This document shows, in pieces, positions 22,218 through 32,572 of a stretch of 64,000 nucleotides of DNA. This DNA comes from Ilex aquifolium. Taxonomy: Eukaryota > Streptophyta > Magnoliopsida > Aquifoliales > Aquifoliaceae. The notes beneath the pieces were generated by a model. That model was given only the letters and a program-made list of their open reading frames with translations, had not been told where the DNA came from and ran no database searches. Location of the stretch: contig OX637402.1 in the NCBI GenBank assembly GCA_951799425.1, forward strand, positions 10,586,001-10,650,000, given 5' to 3'. Made by a program: the position numbers and the translations under genes. Position 1 is the stretch's first letter. Each line of letters begins with the position of its first letter.

Positions 22218-22427
22218 TGGTTCGTCTTCCCCATTTCAAAAACCCCAAAACCTTTGAAAAAACTCCAAACCTTAGGCTGACTCTTCCTTACCCAACCCTC
22301 AAAACACCACCCATTCTCCATTTCTACCTAAAATCAACCACCCCAAAGCCATTCCCACATCAAAAATTATCTTTTCACCAAGAAATTCAAGATTTCCAAG
22401 ACCTAAAAACCTAAAAACTGAAACAAC

Positions 22428-23539
22428 ATGCCTCCAAGGGTCAAGCTACCTGCCAGGCACAATCCACCAACTCAGGAGCCCAATATGGTGGAGGAAGTCA
22501 TCGAAGAGAGAGAAGGAAAACCCATTGTGAGGAGATATGATCGAACCCGCTTCCCCACGGCTCTCAAGGCGGACAAGTATGAAAACTATTACCAAAATCA
22601 CACTGTTGTTTGTGAATGAGATGTAATCTTGAGTGATTTTGTTGAGTTGGGAATATTCGCGGAGATGGAAAGGAAAGGTTGGGTACTATCCTTGCAAAAC
22701 GGCGGAGAGGCCGTGATTGACTTGGTGCGGGAGTTCTACTCCAACACCGAAATAGTCAATGGGGCACTAAGGAGCTATGTAAGGGGAATCCACATTGATG
22801 TGGATGAAGATTATATTCGGGAGATAAGGCAAGAGGTGCCTCGAGTACCAAGTCCCGCTTATCCCCCGAGAAAGAATGTGGCAATGAATGTTATGGGGAA
22901 AGAGCTGATGGGGGTGTCTAAATTTTCTTGGGATGGGCGGAAATTTTTTCGATAAGGGGAGCTAACTAATAAATATAAAATGTTGAACCTGATTGCGGTT
23001 GCGAACTTCACCCCGATCGGACGAAAAAATGAAATCCTCCCCGACATGGCCCGGTTGCTTTACGCACTTGGGAAGGGCCACATCATCGACCTCCCCTCCC
23101 TGGTTTTGATAGAAATGAAGAAGGAACTCGCTCCCGTTTGGCACCCTAGTAACTGAGATGTGCAAGGATCATGGGACCAGGGTGAGACCGGAGATGACCA
23201 TACAGAGGCCAATGGGCCCACTGAACAAGGTTTCCTTCAGGAGAAACCAAGGTCATAGTGGCTGCCCGGCGGCAAGACATGAGGTGCCCCCGACCCGTGG
23301 AGTTGACGAGGTGCAGGATGAGCCAAATGAGGAGGAGGAGAGAGAGTTGGATGCAGAGAGAGCAGGCACAGATACAGGAGGTAGGCCCCAGCACTAGCAC
23401 TCGGCGCTCTCTACGAGAGATCATGCTTAGCATTGAAGCTAAGCAGGATGAGATTCTTCGCCTTCTAAGGGGTGGATATTGTGGATATTTGAAGTTTCTA
23501 TGTTTGGTCACTTCTTTTGTGGATAAATTGAATCTGTAG
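22428..23539 (+). pseudogene. Extra 3' ORF of Athila A (plant transposon-protein-like)
   Basis: Starts MPPRVKLPARH. One frame carries TGA (22617) and TAA (22954) stops but otherwise reads through: RRYDRTRFPTALKADKYENY, LSDFVELGIFAEMERKGW, YVRGIHIDVDEDYIREI, KYKMLNLIAVANFTPIGR and LLYALGKGHIIDLPSL. It then shifts frame near 23140 into TEMCKDHGTRV. A final charged segment ends SLREIMLSIEAKQDEILRLL, probably helical. The domain resembles the 'putative plant transposon protein' family and matches 2908-4203 in position. No signal peptide or membrane segment is seen, so 'env' would be a misnomer. Confidence 0.7.
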
Positions 23540-25249
23540 TGTTGTTGTAAACGATCATATTATGTGAAATGAATGATTCAGTTTATCACTTTTATCTATT
23601 TAAATGCATATGTAGAATTAGCACTTTAGTAATTCTGGTTAATGAATGATGAAACGGATGTGGATTCTAAGGCTGCTTGTTAAAATGACTATGCATATGA
23701 TCGGTTTGACACCTCAACTTAGCAACCTAGACTTAAAACCACATATCTTGGAAAACTGGTATTGTCTCTATGCTTAAATTGTCAAATATAGATTAGTATT
23801 TGTTATTCTTAAGGTACAAGATGATCAGACTCGAAAATGGAATCAATATATAACTGACATTCCCTGAAACACCCGACATAACCAGTGGAGATGACAAAGA
23901 ATACCGTGGTAAGTTTTGAACTTTATGATGCTTCTGAGAGGATATCAACATCTACTCAAGTGAGCTCTTTCACTTTCATTTTTTTTTCAATAATCTCATT
24001 AACCTTGCTTTGATTGATGCAACCAAAGTGATCTATTGACATATCCCAAAGGGAACATTTGCATACGACACATACATGTGCGCATACTTGAGAAATGATC
24101 TTAGGCCATCTTTGATTAGATTTTGAGCCTTAGCCATTTCTTTTACAAAATTATCCCTAGTTAGCCGTGATTAAGCCTTTAATGTATGATCTCTTCTTCA
24201 AGAAACCCATATGCTAACCTAGCCACAAGAAAAAAAATATATACCTTGCTATCTAATTTTCTTACACCCTCTTATAATCAATATGATACAGAAGAACAAG
24301 AAAAACAGAAAAAACGACGGTGGCTACTATTCAAAGAAAGAAAAGTCGGTGAAAAACAACCGAAAAAGAAAAGAGACAGAAAAACAGGGAATTGCCAAGA
24401 AAGTGAAAAATGAGAAAAATGAAAGAAAGAAATACCATTTCTAGGCACAAGATCTAAAAGCGAGAAAGAGGTGTGCTACACTACATAAAAATGGGATAGC
24501 TTTTGAATACCATTGACGTCATTTCGTTAGCCACTGACCTCTGGCCACATTACAACCTATAAAAAGCCCTAATTGATCTCAAGTCTGATGTATGTGTGTG
24601 TTGTCAACCAAAAGCGGGGGTATGTTAAATAGTATTTCTTTCATTTGCATCAATATTCGTCCATGAGATTATGCCAAAACATGATTGGTTTGTTTCCTTA
24701 ATCTTGCTAATTGTGCATATGATTTTTCGATTGGCCATCCTCTGATCACATGCCATTTGAGAGACAAGTCACTATAATCAGAGCGAATTTTTGTTGAGAG
24801 CATTATAAGAGAGGTTTGTGAAATCAAAGCTATCCATGGAAGGTGGTAGAATGGAATGTTTGTTATATAACAATTCTTTGTTGCTAGAATGATCATTCCT
24901 ACTACACAGGGAATTCCAAATGCTAATGTGACTGATGCTAATTTCTGCATAGAATAAATACCTATGAAAAAAGAACATGCGGAATATAAGTCAAAATTGA
25001 GGGTTGGGTGTCCCAATGACCATGATGCTAATTCACTTTAACCAGCAATCCCACATGCACATTTGATCGACTGAAGTTTGTGGGTAACTTCACTGAAAAC
25101 CCTCACGAGACAACACTCGTCCATTAGGGTAAACCTAGTGGTTCAAAGGCTTGTTGCATAAGCTAAATGCAACCGGATGACCTACGAAAATGGCTTTAGA
25201 AATAGATTTTCATTCTAATTGTTGTATTACTAGAGACTAGCAATATTTA
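23540..25249 (+). other. 3' noncoding region of Athila A
   Basis: No convincing gene is present. There is a perfect TGACGTCA at 24514-24521 and a TATA-like CTATAAAAAG at 24557-24566. The 25070-25245 part resembles the sequence upstream of the polypurine tract in the non-autonomous element (around 9750-9800 on the opposite strand), so it is conserved across the family. Confidence 0.55.
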
Positions 25250-25260
25250 GGTTGGAGGTG
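25250..25260 (+). other. Polypurine tract of Athila A
   Basis: GGTTGGAGGTG directly precedes the 3' LTR start TGATTAGTAG. The upstream GACTAGCAA is shared with element B (4508 onward). Confidence 0.8.
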
Positions 25261-27106
25261 TGATTAGTAGTTAAAATTGGCATATTACTATGCCCTTTTA
25301 AGGCTAATTATACTTTGATGGAGTTTAAATGATGGCATTTCACGGCTTAAATTGTACAAGGGACCAAAGGCGATGGATATCAGACTTTCATGCAACACCA
25401 TCATATTCTGGAGCAAAATTGGAAAAGCTTGGACCAAGGCAAGAATGTTTGAATGCCAACTCACGTTCAAACGTCCCCTGGATTCATGTGAAGACTAGAC
25501 TGATGAGACATGGCGTGTTGCAGCCAAGAACTGAGGTACTTGAGTACCACATTCGAACGCCAACTCACGTTCGAACGTCCCCTGTAATTAATTACGGATC
25601 ATGATGCTGCATGGAGTATGGAAGGGAACTTCACAGAAGACCACAGGCCACTTGAGTGGGAAGGTCAGACCCCATCTGGTGTTCGAACATCCATCAAGCA
25701 AAGACAGAAACAACGTTCGAACGCCAGACAACATTTGAACGTTGTCTGCAGACTGGCTGCAGTGTGGTTAGTTTTCACTTGGACTTGGGCGGCATACACT
25801 ATTCCTTCACCCCCTCTTGTCCCCTTCTCCTTGCCTATAAATACTCCCAAAGTGGGAGAGCTTAAGGGGACTGGTAGAGAGCTTGATGGAGGCTTAGACT
25901 TCCACTCATATAGTTGTAGAATTATCTTATATTTACTTGTATCAAGGGAGATTAGTTTGGCATTAGACCAACATCTCTTAGTTTGTTATAGAATTAATTT
26001 TGGGCTTATGCTTTTAATTCCATGTCTAGAAGAAGGATGGATCATCTTTTGGTTGTGGATCACCCTCCAAAAGTGACTACCTTTCTTCTACTTTTAATAT
26101 GTGTTTCATTCACTTCCATTGCTTGAGCTTCTTTCTTCCCTTAGAGGAGTGAAACTCTTCCACTTTTCTAGAGCTTCGCCAAAGCCGTGAAGGGTGGAAC
26201 GTGATTCACTCATTCTTTGTCGAAGATCGGCTTCGTGTTTAGTGTATTTTATTTTGTGACTCCTCTAGTTGGAGGGATGAGCATCACTCACTTTTCTAGC
26301 TTTACCAAAGCCATGAAGAGTGCGTAGTTTCTCATTCACTCTTTAGTAAGAGATGAAGGGCATGTATAAATTATCCGGAAGTTAAATTTGTGCATTTCAT
26401 TTATGCTTAATTGTTTTATATTCCCCTTGCTATTGAATGATTGACTGCATCTAGCAAAGCTAAGGTACTTTGTATAACCGGGAGTTCTTTCTATAACATA
26501 GATAACTCTTGCATAGAAAGACTCATCGGTTCAAGGCAAGTACCCCCGCTAGATCTTCATGACTACCCTTCAATCTTCACCATTATTATGCTTCAATTAA
26601 AGAATGGAAATGGAGCATTAATGTCATGATTGGATATCTTGTAGAAACACTTGCTTGTTTGTAGACGGGTTGAGTCTCGGCACATACAATTCTTGTAAAC
26701 TTCTAGAAAGACATCGAAATCATGTTCTTAATTCTCACAATCCACCTTTATCTTTCGATTAACCTACTGTTGACACGGGGGTTAATTGAGTTATCAAACA
26801 CAAGTATAATAAACCGGATAATTAACTACATGTTCAGATCCTTGAACTAAAGAGTGACTCTTTTACATTAGAACTTATCTCATATTTTGTTTAAAAAACT
26901 CTCTTGGAAATAATCTTATATTCTGTCTAGAACAAATCCTGAACACCACAATTTCAAATCTCAAAGGATACAATCATTTGGTCTCCACCACTGCTTATCT
27001 CAAAACACCAACAAGAGTTCCCTGTGGATTCGACTCCGGACTCAAACCGGATTATTACTACAGCTTGACCGCCTGCACTTGGGTGTACACATTTCAGATC
27101 AAGTCA
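25261..27106 (+). repeat. 3' LTR of Athila A
   Basis: Starts TGATTAGTAG and ends ATCAAGTCA, followed by the TCAAT duplication. It carries the TTCGAACG box (about 25441-25750) and a TATA box at 25835-25843. Several box sites are changed by CpG transitions relative to the 5' LTR, for example GAATGTTTGAATG against GAACGTTCGAACG. Confidence 0.92.
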
Positions 27107-27111
27107 TCAAT

Positions 27112-27518
27112 CTGTCTTTAATTCGGATATGAGCTTGAGCCCATTGATTTTTTTGATTTTAAATTTTTTTTGGTGTATAAATGCCTTTCCTAATCAATCT
27201 ATCCAACAATACAAAAGATAATGATTAAAAATTCTCAACAAAACAGAGGTGCACACAAGTTTATGCAATTCCAACAATGAAGAATATAATTTATCTTTAT
27301 AAATTTCTACACTTGACTTCATTTCAATGCCCTCCCCAAGTTAAAAATTGTGAAGCTCAACACCACTCTTTGGTAGCAAATTGACCTTGGGCTTATTAGC
27401 CTCGTGTGAGATAATAACTTCATTAAATTTTTCAGAATCAAGAATGGTGGGAGATTCAACATCATCCTCGATACATTGACTATGCTCAAGATGTTATTCT
27501 TCCTCGGCAACGGCGCCA
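27112..27518 (-). other. Leader and tRNA-Asp primer site of the non-autonomous element
   Basis: On the minus strand, TGGCGCCGTTGCCGAGG (27518-27502) follows the LTR end by 4 bp and matches the tRNA-Asp 3' end with one mismatch. The next ~390 bp have only short fragments of open frame and no recognisable gag. The sequence is broken at 27111 by Athila A. Confidence 0.82.
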
Positions 27519-27522
27519 AAAA

Positions 27523-29373
27523 TGCTTGATTGTTTCCCCCGACGTCCAACTCGAACCCAAATTATGTGTATGGCTTATAAAGATTGGTGAGTGTCACTCT
27601 CCCTCGGCTCATGCAAGATGTAGTGAAATGATGTGTGTGGATGAAAAAAAATGTGTGTGCAAAATTGCTCCCCAAGCATAGTGAGAGCCTTGCAATGTCG
27701 TGTTTTATTGGGAATGGGTATTCCAAAGTCTTCTTTCCAGGGAAGGAAATGTCAAGTGTTTTCGGAAGTGATTTGTGAAAAGGAAAAATGGAAAATATTG
27801 TGATTTGAAGTTTGATGATTTGTGTTTTGAGAAATATGCAAGTAAAAAGAGGGTTGGCTAATCCATTGAGTTCATTCCAATGGGTTTGCCAAATTGACTC
27901 ATTTCACTAAACCAATGGTGTCTCGGTGTTTGATTGATTCATAGGAAGTAAGGAAATAATATAGTTGTGTTGGGCAAAAGCATACTCCCTGACAAGTCTA
28001 CGGTGTATCAAAAGCCCACAACTGTGTCCGCACTCAACCTAGTCAAACCAAACACTTTACACTACGAGAAAGAATGAAAGAGAGTCGATTTCACATACCC
28101 AAGAGAAAATTCCTCTTGGATTAGCCAACTAAAGGTTTAGCTATGCATGGTAAAGGCAAGAACAAACATAAAAGAGAAAAACATGGTAATGAAATCAAAC
28201 ATGAACTTGCATTAATGTAAGGAGGAGTTCAAATTACAAAAAAAAAATAGCATTCATATACAAAATGTAAAGCTTACATAGAAAATACCCAAATACAAGC
28301 AATAGAACTAGTAAACCCTAGCTAAACTCAATACAACTTAAAATAAATGAGATTAATGTGTTAGAAAGAAAGATTACATGTATATTGAAGCTTACAAGAA
28401 TAAAAATGGTGAAGGAAAAGAAAGAACCCTAGCTTTCTCTCTCTACACTCCTCTTAAGCTTAGGTAGCTTCCTTATCTCTCTAAAAGCTTCATAATATTA
28501 AAATGCATCTAGGAAGTCTTTATTTTCATCCATCGCCCTCTCTCTTGGCATGAGTGGCTGCCTGGAAATGATTGGAGAGAGGTTGTCCACAAAATCAAGC
28601 AAAATCAGTCAAAGTATGGTCCTCCCATGCTTTTCCAACCACTCCCTCTCTCTACATTGGCCACCCACTCCCTCATGCTTCAAATATGAAAATAGGGGAC
28701 AAGAGATCATCATGGAGTGTTAGAAATGTCAGGGCATGGTTTAGAGGACAAAAGGTGGGCCCCCGTGATTGGTGGAGTCGTGTGGAGAAATGTCTGGGAT
28801 TTCTGGGCATGTTCTACCGGTAGGTCGTGGGCAACCTACCGGTAGATATTTTCCAGTAGGGTCTTCTACATGTAGGTTGTAAGCTCCTACTGGCAGGTCG
28901 TAAGGGGTATGCTACTGCTAACTCATTCCTAGCTTGCGTAAATTTGTCATAACATTTTATCCCACAGTCCAATTTAGTTGAAGTTCAGGCACAAGATAGA
29001 GGACATCTAGATCTACAACTTTCATGTTTTGCACTTTTTCAGATTAGAAGTGGTTCATGGTAAAAAAATACAAAATACCGGGGTACCAACACTGGATGGT
29101 GTGAATACTAATACCTATGATACCAAGTACTGATACCCGATTGATTTCTTTCACTTTTAAACCTCCAAATCCTCATGTAATTTGTCCATCTCTTCATCAC
29201 TCATCCACACTTAGTTGCAAGGATCCGGAAGCCATCAATTACCCTGTGATTACCTGCAACATCAAGATTTCCACATTATTCACAAATTCGACTAATTCTA
29301 AGTAACTAAATGCAAAGTTAAGTTAAAATGCATGTAATGAGGCCGTTAAATGTGCAATATTACGTGCTCATCA
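27523..29373 (-). repeat. 5' LTR of the non-autonomous element
   Basis: On the minus strand it starts TGATGAGCACG at 29373 and ends ATCAAGCA at 27523. It contains two perfect CTACCGGTAG sites (28814-28823, 28836-28845) and decayed ones up to about 28925. Confidence 0.9.
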
Positions 29374-29445
29374 GTATCGACAGTAAATTGAGTAAGGACA
29401 CTTCAGGAAAAAATGTGATTCACACACTGAACCGTAGTATGATAT
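29374..29445 (+). pseudogene. Copia reverse transcriptase, middle fragment
   Basis: These 72 bp encode the piece that follows the TPMS motif at 7808 in a copia polyprotein (KLSKDTSGKNV... ending at NRSMI). They join the fragments at 7027-7814 and 31268-31760 in order and strand, showing that two separate insertions split one gene. Confidence 0.85.
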
Positions 29446-31262
29446 TGATGAGCACGTATTATTGCATATTTAATAGCCTCATTACATCCATTTTAACTCA
29501 ACTTTGCATTTAATTACTTAGGGTTAGTCGAATTTATGAATTATGTGGAAATTTTGATGTATAGGGTAAATGATGGCTTTTCGGAACCTTGCAACTAAGT
29601 GTGGATGAGTGATGAAGAAATGAACACATTACATGAGGATTAGGAGGCTTTAAAGTGAAATAAATCAAGGAGGTAGTGGGGCTTGGTATCATAGGTACCG
29701 GTATCAAAGCCTACTGGAATTTGGTACCGGTACCCGCACCAATTGGTTGTAGTATCCCAGTATTTTTCATTTGTGACCATGATCCACTTCGAATGTCAGA
29801 AAATGAAAAACATAAAAGTTGTAGATCTAGATGTCCTCTAGCTTGTGTCAAAATTTCAGATCAATCAGACGGTGGGATCAAAACTTATGACAAATTTATG
29901 AAAGTTGGTCCTGAGGTACGACCCCCTTACGACCTATTAGTAGAATGTTAAAACCTACCGGTAGAAGACCCTACTGGAAGTGATCTACCAATAGAAGTCC
30001 CATGACCTACCGATAGAACTTGCCCAGAAAGCCCAGACATTTCCTCACACCACTCCACCAACTATGGGGGCCCACCTTTTGTCCTCTAAACCATGCCCCG
30101 ACATTTTTAACACTCCATGATGATCTTCTAATCCCTATATTCAGATTTGAAGCATGAGAGAGTGGGTGACCAAGGAATAGAGAGGGAATGGTTGGAAAAG
30201 GAAAGGGTCCATGCCTTTTGATTGACCTTGGAAGCTTTTACGGACAACCTTTGCCCACAAGCAACCTATTTCAGCACACTCAAGGGTAGAGGGAGGGGGA
30301 TGGACAAAAAATATGTCTTCCTACATATATTTTCAGATCACCAAGCTTTTAAATAGAGGAGAGAGGCTACCTATGCTTAGGAGTAGTGTAGAGAGAGAAA
30401 GCTAGGGTTCTTGTTTTTTCTTCACCATTTTCATTCTTGTAAGCTTCAATCTACATGTAATCTTTCTTTCTAACACTTTAATCTCGTTTATTTTAAGTTG
30501 TATTGAGTTTAGCTAGGGTTTACTAGTTCTATTGCTTTTATTTGCGTATTTTCTCTTTATGCTTTACATTTTGTGTATGAATGCTCTTTCTTTTGTAGTT
30601 TAAACTTCTTCTTACATTAATGCAAGTCTATGTTTGATTTCATTACCATGTTTTTCTCTTTAATATTTGTTCTTGTCTTTATCATGAGTACCTAAAACCT
30701 TTAGTTGGCTAATCCAAGAGGGATTTCCTCTTGGGTATGTGAAATTGACTCTCTTTCATTCTTCCTCGTAGTGTAAAGTGTTTGATTTGACTAGGTTGAG
30801 TGCGCACGTAGTTGTGGGCTTTTGATTCACTGTAGACTTATCACAGGGTATACTTTTGCCCAACACAATTACATTAGTCTCTCACTTCCTACGAATCAAT
30901 TAAACACCGAGACACCATTGGTTGAATGAAGTGAGTTGATTTGGCATACCCATTGGAATGAACTCTATGGATTAGCCAATCCTATTTTTACTTGCATATT
31001 TCTCAAAACAAAAACCACCAAACTTCAAATCAAAATAATTTTCATTTTTACCTCTCATTCCAAGTAAAACACGACATTGCAAGACTTTCTAAGCTTGGGG
31101 AACACTTTTGCACACACACAAGTTTTTGTTCATCCACACATAACTTTCCCACTTCTTGCATTGAACCCGAGGGAGAGGGAGAGTGACACTCACTAAACTC
31201 GTATAAGTCATATACACACAATCCAGGCTTATGTTTGGAGATTACGGAAAACCAATCAAGCA
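29446..31262 (+). repeat. Solo Athila-type LTR with TSD GATAT
   Basis: Starts TGATGAGCACG and ends CAATCAAGCA. GATAT flanks it at 29441-29445 and 31263-31267. It carries GGTACC-type sites near 29694-29735, a CTACCGGTAG site at 29955-29964 with decayed relatives to about 30020, and a weak TATA-like TTTAAATAGAGG near 30348. It sits 72 bp from the oppositely oriented LTR 27523-29373. Confidence 0.92.
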
Positions 31263-31267
31263 GATAT

Positions 31268-31760
31268 GTAGTTTACTTTATCTCACTACGAGTCAACCTG
31301 ACATTGCCTTTAGTATTAGTATATGTGCACAATATCAGTCTTGCCCTTAAGAGTCACACTTACTTGCAGTTAAACGCATCATTTGTTTTGTGAGTGGGAC
31401 TTCCGAGCATGGTATTTGGTTTACATTTGAGACTAATACTGTGATTACTAGCTATTCCGATGCTGATTGGGCAAGGAATATAGATGATCGTAAGAGCACT
31501 TCTGGTGGGTGTTTTTACATTGGGAATAACTTAGTCTCACATCCAAGTAGAAAATAAAATTTAAATTCTTTATCTACTATCGAGGCTGAGTTAATCTGGA
31601 CGAAGTTACTTTGGTTAAAGCAAATGTTGTTTGATTACGGGATGTCTCATGATACCATAACTACGTATTGTGACAATTCCAGTGCTATGAACATCTCAAA
31701 GAATCCCGTATAGGACTCTAGGACATAGCATATAGATAATAACCGATCATGTTTTCACTT
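31268..31760 (+). pseudogene. Copia RNase H, 3' fragment
   Basis: Continues the split copia gene with SLLYLTTSQPDIAFSI and then, after frame damage, YSDADWARNIDDRKSTSGG, IGNNLVSHPSRK and YCDNSSAMNISKNP. Asp residues of the RNase H core are recognisable, but stops and frameshifts are present. It ends near a degenerate RT-HIDN segment. Confidence 0.85.
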
Positions 31761-32572
31761 AGACACTCACTACCCGATTATGCTTTCACTTAGACAATGC
31801 ATTAGGATTTTATGATGAGTTTATTAACGATTTAAATCTAATCAGAGTTCTTTTTGTGTTGGCAATTGGTTTCACACACTATGCACTTGAATTTGTCAAA
31901 GTTGAACAAAATTTAATCTTGTGTATATAAAATTGAACCAAGTGAGGAAAAATTGGTCTAGGATGCATGCAATTGAGTGTTATATCCTTAAATATACCTT
32001 AGAGTAATGTATTGAGATGATGAGTTTTTGATGGAGCTTTTAAAATGCAAATTTGTGTAATTTTCATGATTCTGAACTTTGAGCCTTTATTGTTTAAATT
32101 TGAAAATTGCATTTGATTTTGATCCAAATTCATATATGCATTGCATTGACTTACTTGTAGGCTTGATTTACATCATGCATGCATGTTGGGACTCATTGGA
32201 GTCAGTTGGAAGTGGGCTGGATTGCAGACAACAAGAATGCTCTGTTTCAGGGCTCACTCAAGCGGTCAGAGAACCTCGCTCGAGCGGTCTACCTAAGCTC
32301 TAGGTTTTAATAAAAGGAGTCCGAGCCAACCCGAGTTGGGAATAGCAACCAATTGCAGACATTTGAGCTATGGCTTTTAGAGACTTAGTATAGGTCATAT
32401 GTGAGCTAGAGAGTGTCTTTACATTCATTCATGGCTTGTACTAAAGTACTTTGTTATTTTTGTTGTTAACTTTTCATTTTTGTTAACTGTTATTTGTTTA
32501 GCTCTATTTTGTTTATTGTGACACACTCCAAGTCTTGTTTATTTGTGCTTAATCATATTTGATTTTGAGTTA
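31761..32572 (+). repeat. Copia 3' flank or LTR-like sequence with CTCGAGCGGT sites
   Basis: No gene. The segment is similar to 54530-55005 (tttggtttcacaaa..., ttagagtaatgt...). It carries CTCAAGCGGT and CTCGAGCGGT at about 32260-32292, just before a TATA-like TTAATAAAAGG (about 32306). It is interrupted at 32573 by a solo LTR. Confidence 0.5.

Larger units (their letters stand above)
13151..27106 (+). mobile_element. Athila element A, full length with both LTRs and TSD TCAAT
   Basis: A 13,956-bp element bounded by LTRs 13151-14978 and 25261-27106, each starting TGATTAGTAG. The target duplication TCAAT is perfect at 13146-13150 and 27107-27111. Internal order: tRNA-Asp primer site, gag, protease, reverse transcriptase, RNase H, integrase, a post-pol region with TATA box and hairpin, a small Cys/His ORF, a palindrome box with TATA box, the extra 3' ORF, a long 3' noncoding region and a polypurine tract. 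All large ORFs carry stops or frameshifts, so the copy is not autonomous now. It sits inside the non-autonomous element's interior. Confidence 0.93.
7815..29373 (-). mobile_element. Non-autonomous Athila-like LTR element (LARD-like), with nested insertions
   Basis: Two LTRs in the same orientation (27523-29373 and 7815-9628) flank it, with a tRNA-Asp primer site at 27502-27518 and a polypurine tract at 9629-9650. The flanks are GTATT (7810-7814) and GTATC (29374-29378), a 4/5 target duplication. Copia coding sequence resumes in frame across the insertion point. Once the nested Athila A, the solo LTR and the SINE are removed, only about 2.5 kb of internal sequence remains, with no gag, pol or extra ORF. 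It must have moved using proteins from a relative, so it fits the 'large retrotransposon derivative' class. Confidence 0.85.

Noticed and set aside
24669-25016. 115-codon minus-strand ORF with hydrophobic stretches in the Athila A 3' region
   Set aside because: It lies in a block that is noncoding in related elements (1-396 and the non-autonomous element), and no homologous ORF is kept there.
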